Assembly: GCF_004000925.1 (NCBI RefSeq)
Contig: NZ_BIME01000004.1
Span: forward strand, 248,001-312,000
DNA: 64,000 bases
Origin: Paenibacillus illinoisensis NBRC 15959
Lineage (GTDB): Bacteria; Bacillota; Bacilli; Paenibacillales; Paenibacillaceae
Direction of reading: 5' to 3'
The first letter of the stretch is position 1, and every line of letters starts with the position of its first letter. Of the stretch, positions 1 to 8,028 are shown piece after piece. Under the pieces are notes generated by a model. It saw only the letters and a program-made list of their open reading frames with translations. It searched no databases and was not told the origin of the DNA. Both the position numbers and the translations under genes were made by a program.

Positions 1-566
1 CGTTCGGAGGAACGATTATTGCAGTTCAGGTGGAGAAGGGTGCAGCAGTCAAAGCCTATGATCCGATTGCAACGATCGCGGATACGTCAAATCTGGTTGT
101 CGCAGCTACATTTGCCAAGGAAGATCTCGAGAAATTCTCGGCTGGCATGAAGGCGGATGTCGACATCAATGGAGCGGGCAAGGTATCCGGCAGAGTTAAA
201 GTGATGCCTGTTGCTGAGGCTACTGGAAGTGGAAGTGGAAGTGGAAACGGTGGAGGTACAGGCGAAGGTGGCACTCCGCCAGTTAAAGAAACCCTCGACC
301 AGTATGTTATCGTCTCCCTGACGAAAATGCCCAAGGGTGTGGAACGCGGAACCCCTCTGTCAGTATCCATTGTGACCCAGCGTACGGAGGATGCTATTGT
401 CATTCCTGTATCGGCGCTGCGCTCCATCGGTTCAAGAACATACGTGCAGGTCGTTGAAAGTGATGGCAGCAAGCGCGAAGTGGACGTTGAAGTGGGGCAG
501 CAGACATCCACGGATGTTGAAATTCTGAAGGGTCTGACCGTTGGACAGAAAGTGGTGGGCCGCTAA
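1..566 (+). CDS. HlyD/MacA-type efflux adaptor subunit, 5' end outside window
   Basis: This is the C-terminal part of a membrane-fusion (adaptor) protein of the RND/MacA-HlyD class; the start lies before the window and reading is open from base 3. The first residues (FGGTIIAVQVEKGAAV) are the second half of a biotinyl/lipoyl-like hairpin domain. A beta-barrel region follows, interrupted by a glycine/serine-rich stretch at about 222-275, and then a membrane-proximal domain ending with a GLTVGQKVVGR tail typical of the family. In Gram-positive bacteria such adaptors sit outside the membrane and connect to an FtsX-type ABC permease. The stop codon overlaps the ATG of the permease by one base, so the two are translationally coupled. 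The substrate is unknown; export of a peptide, antibiotic or envelope component is the usual role of MacAB-like systems. Confidence 0.85.
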   Translation, partial: FGGTIIAVQVEKGAAVKAYDPIATIADTSNLVVAATFAKEDLEKFSAGMKADVDINGAGKVSGRVKVMPVAEATGSGSGSGNGGGTGEGGTPPVKETLDQYVIVSLTKMPKGVERGTPLSVSIVTQRTEDAIVIPVSALRSIGSRTYVQVVESDGSKREVDVEVGQQTSTDVEILKGLTVGQKVVGR

Positions 567-3490
567 TGGGGCTGCCATTGCTCAGACTGTTGTTCCGGAA
601 AATGTGGAACACCCGTTGGATGACATTCAGTACACTGATCGGACTGATTGTGGCGGTAGCATTCACTGTCAGTATACCGATGTATGCCGACGGTGCACTG
701 AAACGGGTGGTGGCACAGACCCTGCAGGATAACAGTGAGGGGCTGCCTGCAGGTTCGTTGCTTATGAGTTATCAGGCTCCAGGCGGGGTTAAGACCCACA
801 CGCGCGGATTAGATGAGGTGGATCGCTATATTCGGGAGGATGTGCCTCGCGATATCGGTTTTCCATTTCATACGTATGTGAATTCCAGATCCATTCGGAG
901 CACCGAGGTGAATCCGGAGGATCCCACCAAGGTCGATGCCAGCCGGGTTCGGAGCATGACGCTCGGAACGATGAGCGGGCTGGATGCACAGGTGAATTAT
1001 ACTGCCGGCGTGAAGCCAGGCAATCAAGTGAAGGACGACATTATTGAAGCGGTTATGCTGGAGGAAGGCATGTACCGGAACGATCTGCATGTCGGTGATA
1101 TTCTGGAATACCCCGTGTACAGCGGGCTTGATATCACATTGCGTGTCAAAATCACCGGTTCCTTCAAGGCAGATGATCTGAATAGTCCGTACTGGGTTCA
1201 GGGATTCGATGGCATGATGAATGGGCTGTATGTGGATGAGTCCGTGTTCAACGATGTGTTGCTGAAGGAAAAAGGAATTCCTCTTCAGAATTCGCGCTGG
1301 TATTATGCGTTTGATCTGAAGGAAATCCAAACCAGTCAGCTGCCGGGTCTGACATCCATGCTGGAACGTTTGGATATCGATCTGTACCAGCGGCTCAAGG
1401 ATACGAAGGTGGATATCACCTTTGGTGATCTGTTGAAGCAATTCCGCAGTCAGAGTCTGCAGCTGCAGACAATGCTGTTTACACTGGCAGCACCGATGAT
1501 TGCGATGGTTTTTTATTTTATTGCAATGAATGCCAGACAGTCCCTGCAGAAGCAGGAAAGTGACATTGCGGTACTGCGAAGCCGAGGAGCTTCAGCACGG
1601 CAAATTTTCTCCCTATACCTGCTGGAGGGTATCTTTCTGGGGGCAATCGCGCTCGTGATTGGTCCAATGCTTGGCTGGTTTATGGCCAAAAGCATTGGAT
1701 CAGCCAGTGGGTTCCTGTCATTCGTGGATCGCAAGTCGATTCCAATCGGTGTGTCCAAGGAAGCTATCCTGCTGGGCCTTGTCGCCGTACTCGTAGCCAT
1801 TATTGCTTCACTTATTCCGGCAATAACCTATGCACGAGCGACGATTGTTTCGGCCAAGCGACGCCAGGCACGTACGGATCGTGCTCCCATATGGCAGCGT
1901 TGGTTCCTCGATATCCTGCTGCTGGGTCTTGCAGGATATGGATACTACCTGTTCTATGAACGTCAGATGCTGACGTTCCAGACAGGGATGACGACAGATC
2001 AGCTGCAGGTTCAGCCGTTTCTATTCTTTGTACCTGCGCTTGCGATCTTTGCCTTGGGGCTGTTCTTCCTGCGGTTGTTTCCATGGATTCTGAAGCTCAT
2101 TCAGTGGATTGGGCGCAAATTCCTGCCGGTTCCACTCTACTTGACCCTGACACAGCTATCGCGGTCATCATCGTCGTATTACCCGTTGATGATCCTGCTG
2201 GTTTTGACACTGGGGCTTGGTGTGTACAACTCGGCTGCAGCTCGGACCATTGATCTCAACTCCACTGAGCGTACGTTGTACCGATATGGTTCTGACGTCA
2301 TTATGCAAACGGTATGGGAAGGAACACCTGAGGTTAAGCCTGGTGGTTCCGGTCAGAACGGCGGTTCAGGCGGAGGACAGCAAGGTGGTGGAAACGGTGG
2401 CGGAAATTCTGGTGGCGGTGGTGCTGCCGGAGGCGGCAATGGCGGTGGAGGTGCTCCAGGTGGGGGCGGTGGAAACTCACAACCATCCAAAGTCATTTAC
2501 TCCGAACCTCCATTTGAAGTATTCCGCAGACTGGACGGTGTGGAACATGCAGCGAGAGTGCTGCAGACGAAAGGGAATATCATTGTATCCGGCAAATCCG
2601 GCGGCCAGGGCATGCTGGTCGGGATTGATAATGTGGACTTTGCTAAGGTGGCGTGGTTCCGTAACGACCTGTTCCCGGCACATCCATATAAGTATCTTGA
2701 TTTGTTAGGCAAGTATGAAGGGGCTGTGTTGATCTCATCCAAATTTGCGGATAAGTTCAAGCTCAAAACGGGAGATCTGATCTCTATTGGCGTTCAGGGC
2801 CAGGCTATTGAATTCGTGGTTTTCGGTATTATCCCATACTGGCCTGCACAGTATCCGGACCAGACGCCATTCTTCGTGGCCAATCTGGATTATATCTATG
2901 ATCAGGTGCCGCTGATTCCGTATGAGGTCTGGCTGAAAATGGAACCTGATGCCAAGGTGGCTCCATTAATGGAGAAGCTGGCAGCAGAGGGCATTGAGCT
3001 ATCCTCCGTACGCGATGTGCGTACAGAATTGGTATCCCAAGGCAAACATCCGTCGCGTGGCGGTGTGTTCGGGATTCTGAGTCTGGGCTTCCTGGTCTCG
3101 GTCATCATATCCCTGATTGGGTACATCCTGTATTGGTTCTTTAACCTGTCAGGTCGTGTTGTCCAGTTCGGTGTATTAAGAGCCATGGGATTATCACGTG
3201 CACAGCTGAGCGGAATGCTGCTCCTGGAACAAGTGTTCACGGCAGGTCTTTCCATTCTACTTGGCATCGGAATCGGTCAGGTATCCAGTCGTCTGTTCCT
3301 GCCATTCCTGCAAACGACAGATAATGTATCTGCACAGGTACCTCCGTTCCGGATCGTATTTGAACAACAAGATATGCTGCAGCTGTACGGCGTGACTGTG
3401 GTCATGCTGATTGTGGGAGCAACGATGCTGCTGTGGCAGATTCGCAGATTGCGGGTTCACCAAGCGGTCAAAATGGGAGAGGAGAGGTAA
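566..3490 (+). CDS. FtsX/MacB-family ABC transporter permease
   Basis: A 974-residue membrane protein with the double MacB/FtsX layout. One transmembrane segment near residues 20-35 is followed by an extracellular domain. Three TM segments lie around residues 305-430 (containing the family motif SDIAVLRSRGAS), a middle membrane pair around 455-510 and another near 540, then a second extracellular domain and a final set of three helices with the matching motif FGVLRAMGLS near 870. Residues about 591-640 form a long glycine-rich, low-complexity insert between the middle helices and the second outer domain. It is coupled to the adaptor gene by a one-base ATG/TAA overlap and is followed by the ATPase gene, so it is the membrane part of this ABC system. 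The duplicated FtsX core makes one polypeptide large enough to act as both half-permeases. Substrate not deducible. Confidence 0.9.
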   Translation: MGLPLLRLLFRKMWNTRWMTFSTLIGLIVAVAFTVSIPMYADGALKRVVAQTLQDNSEGLPAGSLLMSYQAPGGVKTHTRGLDEVDRYIREDVPRDIGFPFHTYVNSRSIRSTEVNPEDPTKVDASRVRSMTLGTMSGLDAQVNYTAGVKPGNQVKDDIIEAVMLEEGMYRNDLHVGDILEYPVYSGLDITLRVKITGSFKADDLNSPYWVQGFDGMMNGLYVDESVFNDVLLKEKGIPLQNSRWYYAFDLKEIQTSQLPGLTSMLERLDIDLYQRLKDTKVDITFGDLLKQFRSQSLQLQTMLFTLAAPMIAMVFYFIAMNARQSLQKQESDIAVLRSRGASARQIFSLYLLEGIFLGAIALVIGPMLGWFMAKSIGSASGFLSFVDRKSIPIGVSKEAILLGLVAVLVAIIASLIPAITYARATIVSAKRRQARTDRAPIWQRWFLDILLLGLAGYGYYLFYERQMLTFQTGMTTDQLQVQPFLFFVPALAIFALGLFFLRLFPWILKLIQWIGRKFLPVPLYLTLTQLSRSSSSYYPLMILLVLTLGLGVYNSAAARTIDLNSTERTLYRYGSDVIMQTVWEGTPEVKPGGSGQNGGSGGGQQGGGNGGGNSGGGGAAGGGNGGGGAPGGGGGNSQPSKVIYSEPPFEVFRRLDGVEHAARVLQTKGNIIVSGKSGGQGMLVGIDNVDFAKVAWFRNDLFPAHPYKYLDLLGKYEGAVLISSKFADKFKLKTGDLISIGVQGQAIEFVVFGIIPYWPAQYPDQTPFFVANLDYIYDQVPLIPYEVWLKMEPDAKVAPLMEKLAAEGIELSSVRDVRTELVSQGKHPSRGGVFGILSLGFLVSVIISLIGYILYWFFNLSGRVVQFGVLRAMGLSRAQLSGMLLLEQVFTAGLSILLGIGIGQVSSRLFLPFLQTTDNVSAQVPPFRIVFEQQDMLQLYGVTVVMLIVGATMLLWQIRRLRVHQAVKMGEER

Positions 3491-3492
3491 AC

Positions 3493-4356
3493 GTGATCCA
3501 ATGCGAAGGACTCGTGAAAATTTTTAAATCCAGCGATGTGGAAGTCGTTGCCCTTCAAGGTCTCAACCTGACTGTTAATCAAGGTGAAATGATGGCGATC
3601 ATCGGCAACAGCGGCAGCGGTAAATCCACATTGCTCAACATTCTGGGGGGACTGGACCGTCCAACGGCCGGTACTGCGGTTGTTGGAGACTGGGATTTGT
3701 TGAAAATGACAGACGCCCAGCTAGTAGAATACAAACGACATACCGTAGGTTTCATCTGGCAAAACAACGGGCGTAACCTGCTGCCTTATCTAACGGCACT
3801 GGAGAATGTGGAAACACCCATGATTCTTGGCGGCAAGCGGGATCGCGCGTACGCGATGCAGCTGCTGGAATGGGTTGGACTGAAGGATCGGATGCACAAC
3901 AAGCTGCATCAATTATCCGGAGGGGAGCAGCAGCGGGTGGCTATAGCCATCTCGCTCTCCAATCGTCCCAAGATTCTGCTTGCTGATGAGCCAACAGGGT
4001 CGGTCGATTCCGAGACTTGTGATACGATCATGAACATTTTTCGCAAAATGAACAAGGAACTGGGCGTTACGATCGTGATTGTTACCCATGATCTGACGCT
4101 TGCCGGCAAGGTGGACCGCATTGTAGCAATACGTGATGGGTTGACCAGCACCGAGTTTGTGAAACGGAATCCGAACCTGGATGATGAACATGGATTATCT
4201 GAAGCGGGAGCACCGGATATCCATGAAGCCTTTGTCATCATTGACCGGGCGGGACGCCTTCAGGTACCCAAAGAGTATTTGGAGGCCTTGGCCATTGACA
4301 ACAGGGCAACATTGGAATTTGACGGTGAGCGCATTGTGATTACACCGCCAAGATAA
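3493..4356 (+). CDS. ABC transporter ATP-binding protein (MacB/LolD type)
   Basis: A 287-residue ATPase. Walker A (GNSGSGKST), signature (LSGGEQQRVAIA), Walker B (ILLADEPTG) and H-loop (VTHD) are all intact, and the spacing is that of LolD/MacB ATPases that partner FtsX permeases. I use the GTG two bases after the permease stop because a GGGAGAGGAGAGG ribosome binding site lies directly before it; an upstream in-frame start would lie inside the permease gene. About 60 residues follow the nucleotide-binding domain and are unlike a standard LolD: they end in a short beta-rich segment (LEFDGERIVITPP) resembling small barrel or AbrB-like tails. The extension may regulate the pump, but that is inference. 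Confidence 0.9.
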   Translation: MIQCEGLVKIFKSSDVEVVALQGLNLTVNQGEMMAIIGNSGSGKSTLLNILGGLDRPTAGTAVVGDWDLLKMTDAQLVEYKRHTVGFIWQNNGRNLLPYLTALENVETPMILGGKRDRAYAMQLLEWVGLKDRMHNKLHQLSGGEQQRVAIAISLSNRPKILLADEPTGSVDSETCDTIMNIFRKMNKELGVTIVIVTHDLTLAGKVDRIVAIRDGLTSTEFVKRNPNLDDEHGLSEAGAPDIHEAFVIIDRAGRLQVPKEYLEALAIDNRATLEFDGERIVITPPR

Positions 4357-4376
4357 ATTTGAGGGGGAATTGGGAG

Positions 4377-5825
4377 ATGAAGAACAGGTTTTGGGGAAAA
4401 CGCGTGCTTGCTGTGCTGGCTACAGCCAGTCTGGCATTGCCACTGATTGCGGGCTGTACAGCAAGTGAGGCCAAGGATACAGAGCAGCGTGTATTGCGTG
4501 TGGCTACATTGTGGGGAAGCCAGGATGACAGCTACTTCCGTCAGCAGTTTACGGATGCATTTGAATTGACACATCCAAATGTAACGATTGAAGTGGTGGC
4601 GGCAGTAGATCAGGGCAGCATGTATGGCTATGGCACTCAGGAAGAACAGCAGGAAATGCCGGATAGCCTGGAAAACATGAAGAAAATCATGACTGGCGAT
4701 AATCCTGTGGATGTCGTTGTGGCTGACACAGCTACGATTAAATCGCTCATCCAGGAGAATATGGTGAAACAGCTGGACCCACTGATGCAGGAGGACAAAT
4801 TCGATACCAGCGATATTGTGCCAAGTGTTATTGAAGGCATCAAGGATCTGGGCGATCAGAGCATCTATGCGCTGACACCGACCTTCTCCTCGTCCGCGCT
4901 GTTCTATAACAAGACAATGTTCCAAAAAGCAGGCGTAGAGCCACCTACTGATAACATGACGTGGGATGATATTTTCAACCTGGCAACACGTCTGACCAAA
5001 GGTGAAGGAAAAGATCACGAATTCGGGTTCTCATTCTCTACGTACCAGGGTGGTTCGCCTTACTACACCATGCAGCAATATTACAGTGCTCTGCAATTGA
5101 AGATCTTCGATGATAAAGCAGAGAAAATGACCGTAGATTCACCGCAATGGGAGAAGGTATGGAGTACCATTAGCAAGCTTGCTATTGATAAAGTCATCCC
5201 TAAAGGAGACGAACAACAGGATCAGGATCCGAACGGACGTTATAACCCGCTACAAGGTGATCTGTTCATGAGCAGCAAGGCAGCTATGGTTATTGGGGAT
5301 TACAGCTACATCAACCAATTAATTGACGCTAACAAAAATGCAGATAAAATGGAAGGATTCACCAAGGTGGACTGGGACGTGGTGACACCTCCGGTGCATC
5401 CGGAAGCACCTGAAATTGGTGGTAATATCTATCTCAGCAGCCTGATGGCGATTAATAGTTCAGCTCAAAATCCGGATGATGCCTGGGAATTGATCAAATA
5501 TATGAACAGTGAAGACTGGGCTAAGATTAAGGCGCGCAGCAGTTACGAGATGGTATCCCGCAAAAGCTTCATTAAACCGAAGGACGGTTTGGATTACAAT
5601 ATCCAGGCGTTCTATACATTGAAGCCTGTGCCTCCTACCAATACCAACCTGGATAAACTGTACCAAAAAATGCCGAGCCTCTGGCAAGTGAGCGAGAAAG
5701 GCATGGAATACTTCACGCAGGTGCTTGAGAACAAGAAGACGCCAAAAGAAGCACTTGGTGAGTGGGCAGCCAAAGGTAATGAAATGTTAGAGAAATTAAA
5801 AAAGGATCCCAAGGCCACATTTTAA
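4377..5825 (+). CDS. Extracellular solute-binding lipoprotein (family 1)
   Basis: A 482-residue type-1 (sugar-type) solute-binding protein. The N-terminus is a lipoprotein signal: KKR-like charges, a hydrophobic stretch and the lipobox LIAGC. The mature part has family landmarks: a beta strand with VATLWG, the NVTIEVVAAVDQ region, a hinge containing ALFYNKTMFQKAG, a TWDD-like segment (MTWDDIFNLATRL) and a C-terminal region of the DDAWELIKYM type. The ATG is chosen over an upstream in-frame TTG because GAGGGGG sits at the proper distance. It starts 20 bases after the ATPase stop and is followed by a terminator, so it is the last gene of the adaptor-permease-ATPase operon. That is odd, since FtsX-type systems do not normally use such a receptor. 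It may act as a ligand sensor or belong to an import system with a permease elsewhere. Confidence 0.88.
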   Translation: MKNRFWGKRVLAVLATASLALPLIAGCTASEAKDTEQRVLRVATLWGSQDDSYFRQQFTDAFELTHPNVTIEVVAAVDQGSMYGYGTQEEQQEMPDSLENMKKIMTGDNPVDVVVADTATIKSLIQENMVKQLDPLMQEDKFDTSDIVPSVIEGIKDLGDQSIYALTPTFSSSALFYNKTMFQKAGVEPPTDNMTWDDIFNLATRLTKGEGKDHEFGFSFSTYQGGSPYYTMQQYYSALQLKIFDDKAEKMTVDSPQWEKVWSTISKLAIDKVIPKGDEQQDQDPNGRYNPLQGDLFMSSKAAMVIGDYSYINQLIDANKNADKMEGFTKVDWDVVTPPVHPEAPEIGGNIYLSSLMAINSSAQNPDDAWELIKYMNSEDWAKIKARSSYEMVSRKSFIKPKDGLDYNIQAFYTLKPVPPTNTNLDKLYQKMPSLWQVSEKGMEYFTQVLENKKTPKEALGEWAAKGNEMLEKLKKDPKATF

Positions 5826-5872
5826 GCCTTAACAAGGAAGCAGACAGGTTTGATATTGGCATAGTGCAAAAA

Positions 5873-5909
5873 GTCGCTGGAGTTTTTAACCTCTGGCGGC
5901 TATTTTTTT
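5873..5909 (+). terminator. Rho-independent terminator after the ABC operon
   Basis: GTCGCTGGAG pairs with CTCTGGCGGC (10 bp with G-U pairs) and is followed by a run of seven T. Confidence 0.85.
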
Positions 5910-5970
5910 GGGAAATGGGGTATTCTACAACAAGCAGAGATGAATCATAACTCCGGAAAGGAAGAGAAGG

Positions 5971-6135
5971 ATGCGCTGGGTATATTTCAGCAAGCTATAT
6001 GCAACTAAATTTCAGGCAGGGTGTCTTGCCAAACGTATGGAGCAGGACGGGTGGATTTACGGTCATAATGAGCCAGCAGAAGTGGAAGTATATCGTTCAA
6101 AAAGAGGAAGATATGGCGTTCGTTTTATTCCCTGA
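5971..6135 (+). CDS. Small basic hypothetical protein, 54 aa
   Basis: ATG follows a GGAAAGGAAGAGAAGG ribosome binding site with good spacing and the frame is open for 54 codons. The product (MRWVYFSKLY... ending YGVRFIP) is rich in Arg, Lys and Tyr, with predicted pI well above 9, and has no signal or membrane segment. The compact alternation of helix-prone (KRMEQDGWI) and strand-prone (EVEVYRS, YGVRFIP) parts suggests a folded micro-domain. It lies alone between the ABC operon terminator and a tRNA promoter. No function can be assigned; base composition resembles that of its neighbours. Confidence 0.65.
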   Translation: MRWVYFSKLYATKFQAGCLAKRMEQDGWIYGHNEPAEVEVYRSKRGRYGVRFIP

Positions 6136-6144
6136 CATTACCCC

Positions 6145-6174
6145 TTGACTTATTAGGGTGGCATGGTGTATATT
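6145..6174 (+). promoter_or_regulatory. Sigma-A promoter for the tRNA pair
   Basis: TTGACT, 18 bases, TATATT. The predicted start lies about 25 bases before the first tRNA. Confidence 0.6.
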
Positions 6175-6204
6175 AATTAAGTCGCTGTTTTAATATTTTA
6201 CTGA

Positions 6205-6278
<74 letters not shown>

Positions 6279-6334
6279 TTTAGCTTCACTTGGATGATTC
6301 ACAGCCATCATCTGCACGTTATACATTATGTCTA

Positions 6335-6408
6335 GGGCCCTTAGCTCAGTTGGTTAGAGCGGTCGGCTCATAACCGATTGGTCGGGGGTTCGAGTCCCTC
6401 AGGGCCCA
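6335..6408 (+). tRNA. tRNA with CAT anticodon, probably tRNA-Ile2 (lysidine type)
   Basis: A complete 74-nt tRNA with acceptor GGGCCCT/AGGGCCC, anticodon loop CTCATAA and discriminator A. Annotation pipelines usually call CAT tRNAs Met. The acceptor stem carries C4-G69 and C5-G68, and the body (TTAGCTCAGTTGGTTAGAGC) resembles the Bacillus tRNA-Ile2 whose C34 is turned into lysidine by TilS, more than the Bacillus elongator tRNA-Met (GGCGGTGTAGCTCAGC type). Elongator Met cannot be excluded without modification or aminoacylation data. Confidence 0.85.
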
Positions 6409-6416
6409 TTCTCTTT

Positions 6417-6443
6417 AAACCCTTGCGTAGCAAGGGTTTTTTT
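6417..6443 (+). terminator. Rho-independent terminator of the tRNA pair
   Basis: AAACCCTTGC, loop GTA, GCAAGGGTTT, then T-run. Almost the same hairpin follows tRNA-Val at 30430. Confidence 0.9.
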
Positions 6444-6493
6444 CTGTCTTGTTTTTCATGTGGTGATTACCTTATGGAAGATGATCGCTATGG

Positions 6494-7165
6494 CTAATCA
6501 ACTTCCTTCAACAGTTCTTCCGAATTGTTTTTGACATTCCCCACATCCCTGGACACCTTATAGGCCCTCATTTCAGAAGACTTATACGGTTTCAGAAGCG
6601 ACAGCAGGGAAGGGACGTCGTTATGATTTCGATCCAGCCATTCTTCTTCATCCTGTGGACGCAAAATAACAGGCATCCGATTGTGTATGTCTGCCATCAG
6701 TTCGTTTGGTTCAGTAGTAATAATGGTGCATGTACTCAATTTGTTTCCTTCGGAATCTGCCCAAGTGTCATATAATCCAGCGAGCGAGAAGATCTGTTCG
6801 TCCTTCAGCAGAATACGGAGAGGCTGATTATGCGTCCCTTCCTTCTTCCACTCATAAAAGCCATTCGTGGGAATAATGCAGCGTCTGGAGCTGATGAGGC
6901 GTTTAAATGAAGGCTTCGTGTCCAATGTCTCTGCCCGTGCGTTGATCATCTTATTTCCAATCTTGTCGTCTTTCGCCCACGTAGGGACGAGGCCCCAGCG
7001 AAGGGAACCCAGACGGTTTCCTTGGGTGCTTCCAATGATGGCTGGGATATACTGCATGGGTGCAGCATTATAATTGGGTTGATACTCGTAGTCATCACTT
7101 ATGGAAGCCATGTACCTGTCCATTAATTCCTCTAGAGGGTCAATTATGGTAAATCTGCCGCACAT
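6494..7165 (-). CDS. SOS-response-associated (SRAP) protein, YedK/HMCES family
   Basis: A 223-residue SRAP-domain protein. Family members shield abasic sites in single-stranded DNA by forming a thiazolidine bond through the N-terminal cysteine. The start is fixed by this chemistry: the ATG that puts Cys at position 2 (MCGRF) has an AGGAGGTG site 8 bases upstream, while an in-frame GTG three codons earlier would bury the cysteine. Other family motifs are present: NYNAAPMQ, LRWGLVPTWA, NARAET (catalytic Asn), GFYEWKK (catalytic Glu) and HNRMPVIL (active-site His). Cytosolic, single gene, facing the tRNAs. No LexA box was recognised upstream. Confidence 0.93.
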   Translation of the reverse strand: MCGRFTIIDPLEELMDRYMASISDDYEYQPNYNAAPMQYIPAIIGSTQGNRLGSLRWGLVPTWAKDDKIGNKMINARAETLDTKPSFKRLISSRRCIIPTNGFYEWKKEGTHNQPLRILLKDEQIFSLAGLYDTWADSEGNKLSTCTIITTEPNELMADIHNRMPVILRPQDEEEWLDRNHNDVPSLLSLLKPYKSSEMRAYKVSRDVGNVKNNSEELLKEVD

Positions 7166-7394
7166 ACGAGTCACCTCCTAAACTGTCATTAGCCATATTT
7201 AATCATACTATCGGGGGATTAAACACGGTAAAAATTAGATGAGCCGGACGGCTGTCTGATCCTCGCTCAAAAGGATCATGGAGAATCCTCCTGAAGAGTC
7301 TCAAATACGGGTCTAGTCAAGATGGAAGCAGTACTTGATGAGGTGCCTTTTTTTTGGGATATCCTTGTCTGTCCATGCCATCTCTAGTATCTCG

Positions 7395-7403
7395 CATATA
7401 CTA
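7395..7403 (+). promoter_or_regulatory. Mother-cell sigma-type -10 element (CATATACTA)
   Basis: Matches the CATANNNTA pattern of SigK (and partly SigE) -10 boxes, 30 bases before the ATG. Very similar elements precede both YjcZ genes. No convincing -35 is seen, so this is tentative. Confidence 0.35.
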
Positions 7404-7432
7404 TCCTATTCCAACCATAGGAGGTAGATTTC

Positions 7433-7858
7433 ATGAGTCAATTTATTGATGCGAGAACCTCGCAGAATGCCAGCTTGGCTAACTCCATTGCTGTTCCGAT
7501 CCTCGTAGCGAATACACCGCAATTGTTTGGACAGATTGGCTTGGTAACGACTGCCGGCATAGGGGCGAATCCGCGTGTGCAAATGAAAGGTACGGTATCC
7601 GTGCAGCTTCCATTGGCGCTCGTCGGAATCACGATTACGGTTGTTCGCGGAACGGCTCCAACGGATCCCATTGTATATTCCGCAACGTCCACCTTCAGCT
7701 TAAGCGTACTGGCACCTCAAGTTATTACATTCTCCGCGGATGACTTCAATCCACCGGTTCTGCCGCAACTGACGTACACCGCTTTTATTAGCTCGAACTT
7801 GCTGGGTACCATTCGTGTAGGTCCTGAGAACTTTGATGGAGCATTGTACTCCGACTAA
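7433..7858 (+). CDS. Hypothetical beta-rich protein, possible spore-surface protein
   Basis: A 141-residue protein with no signal peptide or membrane helix, started by an ATG with AGGAGGTAG upstream. It is very poor in Lys and Cys and rich in Ala, Thr, Val, Pro and Ile in alternating strands (VQMKGTVSVQL, LVGITITVVRG, TYTAFISSN). This resembles the jelly-roll C-terminal domains of Bacillales exosporium and collagen-like spore-surface proteins, though without a collagen repeat. A CATATACTA element upstream fits expression in the sporulation mother cell. A strong terminator follows, so it is transcribed alone. The spore role is an inference from composition and promoter; sequence identity to a named family is not claimed. 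Confidence 0.7.
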   Translation: MSQFIDARTSQNASLANSIAVPILVANTPQLFGQIGLVTTAGIGANPRVQMKGTVSVQLPLALVGITITVVRGTAPTDPIVYSATSTFSLSVLAPQVITFSADDFNPPVLPQLTYTAFISSNLLGTIRVGPENFDGALYSD

Positions 7859-7935
7859 TCCCGTACCTGCTTGCTGAAGTTCAAAAGAGCTTTTAAACGA
7901 TGACCCGAGACGGAAGAAGTTTGGGGTTATCACTG

Positions 7936-7961
7936 CCTGCCTGATAAGGCAGGTTTTTTTT
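7936..7961 (+). terminator. Rho-independent terminator
   Basis: CCTGCCT, loop GATA, AGGCAGG, then eight T. Confidence 0.88.
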
Positions 7962-7984
7962 ATTATTGGGGGAGTACGAATTTA

Positions 7985-8012
7985 TTGGGTTGTGTCAGGC
8001 TTATGATATAAT
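7985..8012 (+). promoter_or_regulatory. Possible sigma-A promoter
   Basis: TTGGGT, 16 bases, TATAAT. The perfect -10 lies just downstream of a terminator and ahead of the methyltransferase gene; the -35 is weak. Confidence 0.35.
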
Positions 8013-8028
8013 GAAAACCAATGAATTT

